From: Piscicola geometra
Lineage: Eukaryota; Annelida; Clitellata; Hirudinida; Piscicolidae
Reading direction: 5' to 3'
NCBI GenBank assembly: GCA_943735955.1
Contig: OX030963.1
Coordinates: forward strand, 8,382,179-8,446,178
DNA: 64,000 bases
This document shows, piece by piece, positions 1 through 11,300 of this stretch (the stretch's first letter is position 1; the number at the start of each line of letters is the position of its first letter). Made by a program: the position numbers and the translations under genes. The notes under the pieces are model-generated. The model ran no database searches and had not been told where the DNA came from. It was given only the letters and a program-made list of their open reading frames with translations.

Positions 1-563
1 CGTAAAATATTATGTATAAAGCGTAGCCATTTTTTATAGCCAAAAAAAATAAAAAGAATAAAAAGACAATGCATAAAAGTATTATTTTGATGTAATCATG
101 ATGAGCATGATCTAAACATTTATGCCCTCATTTGTGTCGGTGTGTACTGCATAGTTTCGGACACCGCAGTCTTTGCGAAGACCAACCTCACTGTACACAT
201 TGATGTGCATGCTGGAGGCTCATCTTGCAAGGATCGCTAAGTTGATGCAGCATTTCATGTTTGGCGAATGGCTTCAATGAGTGAAATGGAATGCAGCCTA
301 CTTTTTCCAATTCATTCATTGAGGAGGCGTTGTTAACGAATTAAATTCCGCAATCTAGTTTTTTTAATGGCTTTAATTTTTTAAAAGTGCCAACTAGTTC
401 GCACGTGAAAATGTTAACCCAGTGATGGGACCAGTGAGCATTTAAAATGTTGGCAGGATAGATAGTTTTGAAGAAAGTAAGGGTGGGAAGAAGTGTGGTG
501 TTTGGTGGAGTGGGGGTGGGATCACTGGTTCGGGTGGATGTTTGAAGGGCTATGAAGGGGCAC

Positions 564-3500
564 CTCATGACTTGCGTGTAGTGCTTGTTGTACAACTTCT
601 TCTCGATGCCCATCGCTTCGACCCACGATCCATCCACGTTGACTTTCCACTTGCCCAAGTCTGTCTGTTCAGTTCATCAACTCTTCATTCTATTTTAATT
701 TTTTCATTGATTCGTCTACCCATCGATTCGTCTACCCATCGATTCGTCTACCCATCGATTCGTCTACCCATTGATTCATCCATTAAAATATTTATTCACT
801 CATCTATCTTAAGTTAAGTTTTCATCAATTACCGCACTTATACTTTTCTAAATAGTGAAACTTCCTCACATAATCCGAAAGGACAAAGTCATTAGTGTTG
901 TCAAGTTCTACAAAACAGAGGTTGCTTGGTATTGAGCCCTTAACAGCCAGCAACTGGTATTGATGATGATGATACTATCATAAGGGGGTTCTGAGAATGA
1001 TGTCAATGGACTGATGGGACTGATGATGATTCTGGAATATGAGGATGAATAAGTTGGTAATGATAGTGGTATAAACACGATGATAAGGATTTAGGATAGA
1101 AGTGTTGACAATAATAGTAGGATAGAGATGTTGATAGTGATAGTGGGATAGAAGTGTTGATAATGATAGTAGGATAGAGATGTTGAAAATGATATTGGGA
1201 TAGAGGTGTTGATAATGATAGTAGGATAGAGATTTTGATATTGATAGTGGGATAGAAGTGTTGATAATGATAGTAGGTAAAGGTGTTGATAATGATAGTG
1301 GAATAGAGATGTTGATAATGATAATGGGATAGAAGTGTTGATAATGATAGTGGGATAAAGGTGTTGATAATTATATAAGAATAGAGGTGTTGATAATGAT
1401 AGTGGGATAGAGGTGTTGATAATGATAGTGGGATAAAGGTGTTGAAAATGATATTGGAATAGAGATGTTGATAATGATAGTGGGATAGAGGTGTTGAAAA
1501 TGATATAAGAATAGAGGTGTTGATAATGATAGTGGGATAGAGGTGTTGATAATGATATAAGAATAGAGATGTTGATAATGATATAAGAATAGAGGTGTTG
1601 ATAATGATAGTGGGATAGGGGTGTTGATAATGATAGTGGGATAGGGGTGTTGATAATGATAGTGGGATAGGGGTGTTGATAATGATAGTGGGATAAAGGT
1701 GTTGAAAATGATATAAGAACAGAGGTGTTGATAATGATAGTGGGATAGAGGTGTTGATAATGATAGTGGGATAGAGGTGTTGATAATGATATAAGAATAG
1801 AGGTGTTGATAATGAAAGTGGGATAGAGGTGTTGATAATGAAAGTGGGATAGAGGTGTTGATAATGATATAAGAATAGAGGTGTTGATAATGATAGTGGG
1901 ATAAAGGTGTTGATAATTATATTGGGATAGAGGTATTGATAATGATATTGGGATAGAGGTGTTGATAATGATATTGGGATAGAGGTGTTGATAATGATAG
2001 TGGGATAGAGGTGTTGAAAATGATATAAGAATAGAGGTGTTGATAATGATATTGGGATAAAGGTGTTGATAATTATATTGGGATAGAGGTATTGATAATG
2101 ATATTGGGATAAAGGTGTTGATAATGATATTGGGATAAAGGTGTTGATAATGATATTGGGATAGAGGTGTTGATAATGCTATTGGGATAGAGGTGTTGAT
2201 AATGATATTGGGATAGAGGTGTTGATAATGATAGTGGGATAGAGGTGTTGATAATGATAGTGGGATAGAGGTGTTGAAAATGATATAAGAATAGAGGTGT
2301 TGATAATGATAGTGGGATAGAGGTGTTGATAATGATAGTGGGATAGAGGTGTTGATAATGATAGTGGGATAGAGATGTTGATAATAATAGTAGGATAGAG
2401 GTGTTGATAATGATATTGGGATATAGGTGTTGATATTGATATTGGGATAGAGGTGTTGATAATGATAGTGCGATAAAGGTGTTGAAAATGATATAAGAAT
2501 AGAGGTGTTGATAATGATAGTGGGATAAAGGTGTAGATAATGATATAAGAATAAAGGTGTTGATAATGATATTGGGATAAAGGTGTTGATAATGATATTG
2601 TGATAGAGATGTTGATAATGATATTGGGATAGAGGTGTTGATAATGAAATTGGGATAGAGGTGTTGATAATGATATTGGGATAGAGGTGTTGATAATGCT
2701 ATTGGGATAAAGGTGTTGATAATTATATTGGGATAGAGGTGTTGATAATGATATTGGGATAGAGGTGTTGATAATGATATTGGGATAAAGGTGTTGATAA
2801 TTATATTGGGATAGAGGTATTGATAATGATATTGGGATAGAGGTGTTGATAATGATAGTGGGATAGAGAAGTTGATAATGATATTGGAATAGAGGTGTTG
2901 ACACAAAGAGATATGACGATGGTAATATGCTCAAAACTTCCTGCGCAGAAGTATTCGGGACCTTCAGGATCAAGTAGCTCTGTCCAGGAAAAAGAACTTC
3001 TTGTCTCTTCTCGTCCAGCAGCTCATAGCTCGAGAAACTTTGTTGTCTCTTTGTGGTTGTTGTAGGGGTGCTTGTTGCAGTGGGGTTGTTACAGTGGTGG
3101 TTGTTGCAGTGGGGTTGTTACAGTGGTGGTTGTTGCAGTAGGGTTGTTACAGTGGTGGTTGTTGCAGTGGTGGTTGTTGCAGTGGTGGTTGTTGCAGTGG
3201 TGGTTGTTGCAGTGGTCGTTGTTGCAGTGGGGTTGTTGTAGGGGTGGTTGATACAGTTGTAGTTGTTTCAGTGGTGGTTGTTGTATGAGTAGTTGTTGCA
3301 GTGGTGGTTGTTGTAGTGGTGGTTGTTGCAGTGGTGGTTGTTGCAGTGGTGGTTGTTGCAGTGGTGGTTGTTTGAGTGGTGGTTGTTGCAGTGGTGGTTG
3401 TTGTAGAAAAAGTTAAATTTCTAATGATACTTGTATTCAAGAAGGCTTTGATTTTATGCCTTACAGTTTATTTATTTACAATTTTAATTTTTAAAATTAT

Positions 3501-4962
3501 AAATCTGTTTTTCTGTCATTGAAGCAGTCATTTTTTAGAAAAACGTGGATGCCACGTAATGTGTTCAGGGATCTCAGGCTTGCTATCCCGTAAACTCCGT
3601 CTATAAGATGGACTTAAAAGTACATTTTATAGATGTAAAGATGTGCCTTATACATGGTGTTTTACGATAATGAAATTCACAAACACCATCGATGACGTAT
3701 TCGAAGGCGATGATGGTCTTCTCTCCATCATACACCATATTCACCTGCAGGAACAGTCATCCATTCGTCAATTCTTCTGTCACCCCCACTCTGTCCCTCA
3801 CTCTTTGTCCCCAAACCATTGTCCCTCAACCTTTGTCCCTCACCATCTGTTCCTCACCTTCTGTACCTTCACCTTCTGTCTCTCACATTCTGTACCTCAC
3901 CTTCTGTACCTCACCTTCTGTACCTCACCTTCTGTACCTCACCCTCTGTCTCTCACATTCTGTACCTCACCTTCTGTATCTCACCTTCTGTACCTCACCT
4001 TCTGTACCTTCACCTTCTGTACCTCACCCTCTGTCTCTCACATTCTGTACCTTCACCTTCTGTACCTCACCCTCTGTCCATCACCCTCTGTACCTCACCT
4101 TCTGTACCTCACCTTCTGTTCCTCACCTTCTGTACCTTCACCTTCTGTACCTCACCCTCTGTCTCTCACATTCTGTACCTCACCCTCTGTCTCTCACATT
4201 CTGTACCTTCACCTTCTGTACCTCACCCTCTGTACCTCAACCTCTGTCCCTCACCCTCTGTCCTTCACCCTCTGTCCCTGACCCTCTATCCACCCATTCA
4301 TCCATCATACACCTTCATCCACTTGTACCATCTATTTAATCAATCACCTTTTACTCAATAGTCACTTTTTTTTAACTTTTTGAAGCAAATTGATAAATAC
4401 AAAGGAATTTTGAGGGATATTTTCCACTTTCAACTCAAAGCACTGGTTTTAAAACTAATTTAAAAGCTTTTTCTTTAAAACTTTTTGTTCTCTTAAATGC
4501 ACCAACTGAAGGCACCTCCTCACCTCCTTGGAGAGGTGGTACTTGGCGTGGATGTGGCTTTCGAAGTGGAGTTCCTGCACCTCGAGCGAGGGCGTCACGT
4601 TGCAGACGACTAGACGAGAGCGCTCAATGTCCTTGTCCTGGTGCCTCGACTTCTGCGTCATCTGGGGAAGCAGGAGCAGCAGGAGGAGATGGAGCGGGAG
4701 TTTAAGCCTTTTGAGTGCTTGATGCTTTTCTAAATTCCTTCGAGTTTTGAAGTTTCAATTTTTCTCTAAAATCAATTTCAACGAGTATACAATGAAAGTA
4801 ATTTATTTGTAATAATTGTCCTCGCCTTGAGGCAAGAGACATTGGCGACGGTGGTGAGGGCGATTTCGATGCTGTAGTCGCCAATGCTGGAGTTTTCTGA
4901 CGTGGAAGTGCTCATGAACCTCAAGTCCTCCTTGCCAGTCAGTGACAAGGTCTGACTCGCAC
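564..4962 (-). CDS. Putative exons of an unrecognised minus-strand gene
   Basis: Five segments on the minus strand look coding, in transcript order: 4962-4841, 4661-4524, 3744-3666, about 3028-2920 and 660-564. They have balanced amino-acid composition, unlike the repeats between them, and most are bounded by AG acceptors and GT donors. Segments 1 to 3 join in compatible phases (1/0, 0/0, 0/1). Examples of what they encode are IGDYSIEIALTTVAN (segment 1), KTIIAFEYVIDGVCEFHY (segment 3), SSYELLDEKRQEVLFPGQSY (segment 4) and GKWKVNVDGSWVEAMGIEKK (segment 5). I do not recognise the family, and no signal peptide, membrane segment or catalytic motif is evident. Segments 4 and 5 do not join to segment 3 in obvious phase, so exons may be missing or one boundary may be wrong. 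Neither the start nor the stop of the gene is identified. The introns are largely minisatellite. That these segments form one gene is inference. Confidence 0.5.
706..780. repeat. 16-bp tandem repeat
   Basis: About four and a half copies of a 16-bp unit (catcgattcgtctacc). On the minus strand it lies about 45 bp upstream of the acceptor of the putative exon at 660-564. The rest of 780-1080 shows nothing recognisable. Confidence 0.85.
1085..2899. repeat. 26-bp minisatellite, about 70 copies
   Basis: Tandem units of about 26 bp with core gttgataatgatagtggg, varying mainly at an A/T-rich position (agtggg, attggg or ataagaa). The array produces two overlapping minus-strand open frames of about 270 codons that repeat the same short peptide. 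These are products of the repeat and not a gene. On the minus strand it lies immediately downstream of the putative exon near 3028-2920. Confidence 0.95.
3053..3402. repeat. Minisatellite with GCAGTGGTGGTTGTT core
   Basis: Tandem array of roughly 15 to 18-bp units (gttgcagtggtggtt). Read on the minus strand it ends about 25 bp upstream of the putative exon near 3028. Its GCAGTGGTGG core recurs in the G-rich array at 42347-43084. About 3410-3640 holds only AT-rich sequence. Confidence 0.9.
3785..4290. repeat. 14-bp minisatellite resembling tandem 5' splice sites on the minus strand
   Basis: About 33 units of ctgtacctcacctt or close variants. On the minus strand each unit reads AGGTGAGGTACAGA, which contains a good match to a 5' splice donor (AG|GTGAGG). 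It sits in the putative intron between minus-strand exons 4661-4524 and 3744-3666. The three overlapping plus-strand open frames across it are repeat products. About 4290-4500 shows nothing further. Confidence 0.9.
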
Positions 4963-5024
4963 CTGAAATCGAAGCAGGTGTCAATTTGGGATACATTTGT
5001 TTGGCTTAGTTAGATAGACCAAGT

Positions 5025-5690
5025 TTAAATGTACAAAAAACACAATGGCACACAAATGCGTCTGGAATTATCGTTCGATCGAGTGCATCGAAGCAGTTTA
5101 GCTGGATTAGAAGGCGGAGAGTACGTCGAAAAATATATTCCTAATAGGAATAATGATACTGTGGTGATAATGATGTAGTGGCGATGATGATGATGTTGGT
5201 GAGACTGGATAAGAGGGGTGATTGAAGTCATAGTTGAAGTTATTTGATTTTTATTTAAATGTCACATATATTCTTTGAAAATGGTAAAAAAACGGCTTTA
5301 TTTGACAAATTTATTCATGAGGGCTTTTGAATTAATGAAAAGACACGTTTAGTAATTCATTTGATTGATTGAATAATACATTCAAGTTTCAAAAATTTGG
5401 TAAGCGCTACGTTAGTCACTAGGTGCATGTATGCTCTCATTGCTCCTTCACCAGCTCCTGAGACTTCCAACTTAGCATAATTTAGCGAAATTGTTGAAAA
5501 GTGGTTTTTATATATTCATCATCAGTTGATCATTTTGATTTTGACTTATTTTGAATGCACAATTGTTTTTAAAGATGATTAATTATAATTTAGATAAAAA
5601 GCGCTGAATGTTGAACGTTGATTAAGTTGAATATGAATATATCTTTGAATTTAAATAACAAATAAATTTTAAGCAAAGAGGTAAAAAGTT
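5025..5690. other. AT-rich spacer, no gene seen
   Basis: No exon-like segment, tRNA or clear repeat was found here apart from short simple runs. A minus-strand open frame near 5025-5231 is low complexity (His and Ile codons from a gatgatg run) and is not supported. Confidence 0.5.
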
Positions 5691-5691
5691 T

Positions 5692-5974
5692 TTTTGTAAG
5701 CCCTTAATATATTCAGTCATTAAACTCTTCCTACTTTAATTGACATGTGAATAATCTAGGACCTAGATCATTCTAGGTAAAGCATCTTTTAAAAACAAAA
5801 TTATTAATCGAATTTTGTAAAATAATTATTTCTCAAAAATAATTATTATAAAAACATTTTTTAGAAAGATAATAATAACCGCATTTTGTAAAAGAATTAT
5901 TATAGAATTTCCAAAGTGGAAAGAGTTTAATCATTAAATTTTAATGACAGTGAATATATTAAGGGCTTACAAAA
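5692..5974. mobile_element. MITE-like element with terminal inverted repeats
   Basis: The left end reads TTTTGTAAGCCCTTAATATA and the right end is its reverse complement, with the inverted similarity continuing inward for about 45 bp (including a cattaaact motif). The element is about 283 bp, AT-rich and noncoding. Flanks are T and A runs, so a target duplication cannot be defined. Confidence 0.7.
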
Positions 5975-6117
5975 CAATTTTACCAGCAAATATTATAAAA
6001 TTATGACAATTAGACTTATTGAATAAGTGAGCGTATTTCACACTTAGTCCATGAATGAAATCAATGGCTTCTTTTGAGGCATCAGGTATTTCAGAAAGAG
6101 TTTTAATTTCAGCCATT
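5967..6117 (-). CDS. Small ORF of unknown function (49 codons)
   Basis: An ATG-initiated minus-strand frame begins MAEIKTLSEIPDASKEA and ends IVL followed by a stop. The last codons and the stop lie inside the terminal repeat of the MITE at 5692-5974, so the original reading frame may have been cut short by that insertion. A GT within the final codons could instead be a splice donor of a first exon. The composition is more protein-like than the surrounding AT-rich DNA, but I recognise no family. Confidence 0.25.
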
Positions 6118-6194
6118 TTAATTCGTATTGAGTTGAAAAATAAATTTAATAGTTTGAAAATCTTCAACTTATTATATTTTGAACGAATCACCAA

Positions 6195-6885
6195 AATGCT
6201 AGTTATTTGTTAAATTAGCGCGTTGCTAACCAAGCATTTATAATTTATAACATGAATTTTTTTTTTAAAGTTACTTTAACATTTTTTTTTTTTAAATTTG
6301 TAAATACATACAAAAAAGTTAAATTAAAAATATTATATTAGAACATTATAATGTTTTTTTTAACAGTTTAAAAACGGTTGTTTTTTAAAAACAAATAGTA
6401 AAAATTTTATTTGATACTTTTTGTAACGAAAGAATTTTTTAATTACTTACAAAGTTGAAATGATACTCAAAAAAGCTTGTTTATGGATTTTTCTATTCAT
6501 TTTTCAAAAATCAGGTAGTAGAATATTTTAATCATATTTTGTTAAAATGGTAATCATTTGATTATTAAGCATTGAAATTTCGAAAATGTATTAAATAATT
6601 AAATTAAATTATACAACTTTTAACTAAAAAATAATTAAAAGTTCAAAATGTAAACTTTAGCGAAAAAAATATCCATATAAAATTTCACGATGATCACTGT
6701 TCGTATTAGATCTTTTGGAACTATTCAATCCAAAAAAATCGAATAGATTTCATATAATCGATTCAAAAATATATATTTCTTTTAATTTTCGATATCGAAT
6801 CGAATCATCGGAACAGCTTTGGTTTAAAGCATGAATGAATAAATTCCAAGTATATTTAATAGAAGTGTTTTGTTGATGTTATTCT
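6195..6885. other. AT-rich spacer
   Basis: About 690 bases of A/T-rich DNA with poly-T and poly-A runs. The part near 6740-6820 (repeated atcgaatcg-like motifs) could be an eroded transposon end. No gene is supported. Confidence 0.4.
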
Positions 6886-6887
6886 TT

Positions 6888-6990
6888 GATGTTGCACATC
6901 CAACGAATCATGGGCCAGTTGATTGATTCTGTAGTGACAGCCCAGGTCTCCGTGATTTTCAGCAGTGCCCTTATAACAAAGGTGCTGTAC
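6888..6990 (-). mobile_element. LINE fragment (3' end of ORF2)
   Basis: The minus strand encodes ETWAVTTESINWPMIRWMC, nearly the same peptide as part of the larger LINE at 51505-52430 (ETWTVTTETI...AMIRWMC). It is a short scrap of the same non-LTR retrotransposon family. Confidence 0.7.
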
Positions 6991-7119
6991 AATCGAATCA
7001 GGAATATATAAAAATTTCGGTTTTTACTCTGTAAAAATTTTAAGTCTATATTAAAAGGGAAACGTCTGTGGATGCCAGAGCATCCACTGCATGAAATACA
7101 TAAAGTGTCTATTCGCACT

Positions 7120-7366
7120 TTGGGAGCGGGGATGGCTTAGATGGTAGACGTCGGACTTGCGACTCAAAAGTTGCCTGTTCTAATCTTTGACAAGCAACCG
7201 TGAACTATCATATACCTAGTGTATATGATGCAGTGTTTGCGACGTATGCATTGAGAGATGTGTACGTCGTGTGGAGTGGCGTCTCTGGGGCATAAGAACC
7301 ATGGTTCTCAGAACCATTGTAACATGGCCTGCGTCTGTCAGGCCGTGAATAATAGAAAAAGACACA
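7120..7366 (+). mobile_element. SINE-A, copy 1 (tRNA-derived)
   Basis: The head is tRNA-like, with an A-box-like TGGCTTAGATGG and a degenerate B box. It is followed by a conserved body containing atcatatacctagtgtatat and ggttctcagaaccattgtaa. It matches the copy at 12184-12412 over its whole length and the reverse-strand copy at 16629-16798. Confidence 0.85.
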
Positions 7367-7611
7367 AACAAAAAACAAATTTAAACAAACGCCTATTCGC
7401 ATTCCACCAATCAGCGTTGAGCTATGAAGTTTATAGCATCTATTAATATATAGTTTTAAGTGCGATTCGAAAACTTTTGCTGTAGTATAAATTGTAATAA
7501 TAATGTATGATGCTTCGCTTTCCAGACTGTGGGTCTGGCGATCCGAGTTCAAATCTAAGACATACTTTATGAAATTAATTTATTAACATTTTTGATAAAT
7601 TAAATATTAAG

Positions 7612-7704
7612 TTAAGTTTAGGAATATGGTAAGAGTAAAGTTAAGGGTTAGTGTTAGAGAAAAGTTTAGGATTAAAGTTAAGTTTAGTGTTAGGGTTAAG
7701 GTTT
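7612..7704. repeat. Degenerate telomere-like (TTAGGG-related) tract
   Basis: A run of gttaag, tttagg, gttagt and ttaggg hexamer-like units, with only a few perfect TTAGGG copies. It may be an eroded interstitial telomeric sequence or a simple repeat. Confidence 0.5.
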
Positions 7705-7904
7705 GTATTTTATGACGAAATTCAAATATAGTGTACAATTTTCCCATCTCTTTGCTAGGGAGTTCGAGTAGGCAAAGATTAAATACACGCTCTCCGGAGT
7801 GCGAATAAGCGCGTTCATCGATGGTCACAGTGAGACAAACAGCACATCGAATCAATGATTGATACTGGCCTGGTTTCTTAGAAAGCTGATTAAATGCAGA
7901 CATT

Positions 7905-8050
7905 AGAACGTTAAAGGCTTGGTGCAGGTCACTAGCGGGGGTTCGATTCCTATCACTTCCCGGGACAATTGATTAGCGTTCATTGCGCCTTGCCAACTGT
8001 CGTCTCTGTCGCAAAAACAGGGAACAAAGTTGAAAATTATCCAAGCAGCT
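7905..8050 (+). mobile_element. Possible tRNA-derived SINE fragment
   Basis: A perfect B-box motif (GGTTCGATTCC) lies near 7940, followed by a GC-richer body. The A box is poor and there is no second copy in the window. Its identity as a SINE is inference. Confidence 0.3.
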
Positions 8051-8187
8051 GACTAAATTCCACTAAGGAATCTTGATCACGTGCTATTCTTGTGTCATAA
8101 AGCATGCAATAACAAAGGGAATGAATAATTAGTTAAACATTTAGTATAATTATGTGACGATAAAGAGTCAAACTGTTGGTCAAGCAG

Positions 8188-8344
8188 ATCTGGAAGACAG
8201 CATACTGCAAGTGAGGCTGAGGGGCAGGACGTCAGTGCAGCAGGGCAGGATCGAGGTCTTGCACAATGGCGTCTGGGGCACGGTGTGCGATGACGGCCTC
8301 AAGGACTCTGTCTGCATGGTCACTTGCAGACAACTTGGCTACAG
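8188..8344 (+). CDS. SRCR-ZP gene: SRCR domain 1, first half
   Basis: The exon encodes [19 protein letters not shown] through CRQLGY and ends at donor AG|GTGAGA in phase 2. The acceptor at 8187 (caagcag) is the best available. In-frame codons continue further upstream, so the exon start could differ. Confidence 0.75.
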
Positions 8345-11300
8345 GTGAGAGTGAATCGATCTAAGAATTCAATATGTTTGAAGCGTGAAAATGTTTTCAA
8401 ATCAGTGAAATGAAGATAAATTGATCATGAATGCACGTGAATGCACGGCAGTGAGGGCAAATGCGTGAAGCAGGAGGCAGACGGGAACTGCCTCCGCAAC
8501 AGCAACAACAGCATCTTCAGCACCGTCAGCGATCCCAGCGTGCCAGTGTGGCTGGCTTCAGTCGAGTGTGACGGTCAGGAGTCCACTCTGGCAGACTGTC
8601 GCTACGACCACTGGGGCACTGCGGCATGCGGCCACGACGAGGACGCTGGCTGTGTTTGTTTCCAGGCGCCCAAAGGTTTGACTCGAAGGAAAAAAAACGT
8701 TTTGAATAATTTAAAAAGCTTGTAGGAACTATAACTTTATTACATCCATCTCATCCTTCCCAATTGAGTTAAATGTTCCTCAAACAGACGAGTGCGACAA
8801 GGCAAGACATCGGATCGTGCCGATAGTGGATAGCATTGGAGGAGGCTTCAGTGGCATTGAAGGTGGTCAGCAGGTGGGAGTGGTGGAGGTGAGAGATGCA
8901 GACGATAGGTGGGCGTGGGTGTGCGACGACAACTGGGACGACTTGGACGCTCACGTCTTCTGCGCTTGCCTTGGATTCAACCAGTTGGTCTCTTCGTCCC
9001 ACTCAATCTTGTTTCAAAGATGCATATTGCTAGTTACATGACCCTTAAAATCTATTATTTTTTATTTGTGTTTTATAGATTTTTTTATTTTAATGAATTG
9101 CTTATAAATAAAACAAAAATAAATTGTAGTTTAGATATACATGAATTTATTTCCTTACTTCCTTTCCTATAAGACCAGAAAAGTCCAAAGCGATAATCCT
9201 AGCCAGCAAGTCTCCATTGCTTTCTTCTGGCAAGAACAACCTCTCTAGGACATCCTACAACATCCATTGTCGTCATAGTGACATCACCCATGTCAAAAAC
9301 CTCCTTGATTGTGATCATGAAGTCTTGACGTCATCACCATCATCTTCATCAACCTCATTTTCTGAAGGAGTTCAAAGAAATTCTTGCTCAAATATTAACG
9401 AATTGGCTGTGGTTATTTGTTCTTCATCACCATCAAAAAAACCATCATCATTAACAACAACACCTTCATCAGCAGCAGCAGCATCGTCATCATCTACAGC
9501 TTCAGGCGTGAGGCTTGAGGCATCGTGCAAGGGAAATCTCCTGAAGGGTTGTTTCAAGCAGAAACATATCCAAGAAGGTGGTAGAAGTAGTAGTGGTGGT
9601 GATGGGGATAGTGGTTCCAGAGGGGGAGGTAGAGGTGGTGATAGCGGCAGGAAAGCTAGAAGTCGTGGTTCCAGCATAAGTGAAGTTGGTGGCAGTGATG
9701 CCAATGGAGTGAGTATTAGTAGTGCTGGGAGTGAAAGAGATGAAGGCGGTTATATTGGTAGCAGTGCCAGAACTATAAACGAAGAGAATTTCCTAAGCAA
9801 GCTGACTACTCCAGAGGGCAGTGACAGGCGCACTGTTGCAGCTGAAGCGGTGCCTACGCAGACTGTCTCTGCTTCTCATTTCGATGCTGGCAAGTCTGCT
9901 GGCTGTGAGCGTGGTGATGCGAGTTGTAGAGAGAGGCGTATTGAAGGGACGAGAAGAGGTGGACTGGTGAGGGGCAGTCGCAGGTATGGTGGCATTGGCA
10001 GGAGATATGAGGGTAGTGGTGGCAGAAGTAAATCCAATGTGACTATGCTTCCTAGAAGGAAACGTGGGCATGGAGCTGATGGGACGGAAGATGGTGAGAT
10101 GGGTGAAAAAAGTGGAAGGAACGGTGGAAGGAAAGGTGGAAAGTTGTCCCTCAAGAACTTTGAGGTGCTCCCACAATGCAGGAACGCCAAATTCTTCAAG
10201 ACTCATTCTGCATCCTTCCTGCAAAGCGAAGAACCAATTTCAAAGAATGATGATGATGATGATGTTTGTTTCAGCATCAACCTAGCAAACTGCCCTGGGC
10301 TGTCTACTGTAAGAGTGTTTCATTTTGATTTTAAACGATTTAGTTGGTAAATTAAGTTCTCATCTTAGTCTCATATTCATTAAATTTAATTTTTAAACAT
10401 TTCAAAATATACATATTATAATCAACCTCTGATTCTAATGCCTTGATTTTTCATTTGATTTTGATCATACTCTTTTACTAAATGTTTTAGATTCTTACTT
10501 TGATATTTCTGGATCTGCCCTTATCTGGCTTAAATCATATCTTTCTGAGTGAACTTCAATGTATCAATAGAATCTTCTTGTTCTTCATCTGTTTTTCAAT
10601 CTTATGGTGTTGCACAGGGCTCAATCCTTGGACACTTACTTTTTATTCTCAACACCTCTGAACTACCTAATATTATTTCTTCATCTTCCTTAGAAAGTCA
10701 AATTTATGCTGACGACTCCTATATTTATACATCTTTCACTGACTCTTCTCTTGACCTTACTGTTAATAAAATAACTCTCTGTCTTCAGTCTATAATCTCT
10801 TGGGCTTCTTCTATGTTTCTCAAACTTAATCCGGACAAATTTGAACTCATATATTTCAATAAAAAATCAAAGTCTTTACTATCTCTTCCTTCTTTAGTTT
10901 TGCCTCCCCCCTCCTCATTATCTCTAAACCCTTCATCTTCCATTCGTAGCCTTGGTATTATTTTCGATTCTAACCTGTCTTTACCTCCTCAAATTCTATC
11001 TGTCTCTAAATCTTGTTATTTCCACATTCGTCGTATTAAACAGCTTCTTCCTTTTCTTGATGATGCTACTTTGCAGCTTCTTGTATCTTCTCTAGTTCTC
11101 TCCAGGATTAATTATTGCAACTCTTTTTACTATGGTCTCCCTGATACTACTTTAGCTCCTCTAAATAAAGTCTTTAATTGTGCTGCTAGTCTTGTTGCTC
11201 GTGCTCCTAAGTTTTCTCATATTTCTCTTTATATTTTTTTACTACTCTGGTTACCTTTGAGATCTAGAGTGACTTTTAAAATATGCCTAAATATGTTTAA

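Noticed and set aside
2073..2973. Minus-strand frames of 264 and 277 codons rich in Ser/Leu/Tyr
   Set aside because: Minisatellite translation. Only the upstream stretch near 2920-3028 looks like a true exon.
2920..3028. ADP-ribosyltransferase motif (QEVLFPG) in a putative exon
   Set aside because: The phrase resembles the family's E-x-E-V-L segment, but the first Glu or Gln of that motif is absent and no other motif of the family was found.
9372..10224. Minus-strand frames opposite the large SRCR-ZP exon
   Set aside because: Low-complexity mirror of the Ser/Gly-rich coding strand, which has splice-phase and domain support.
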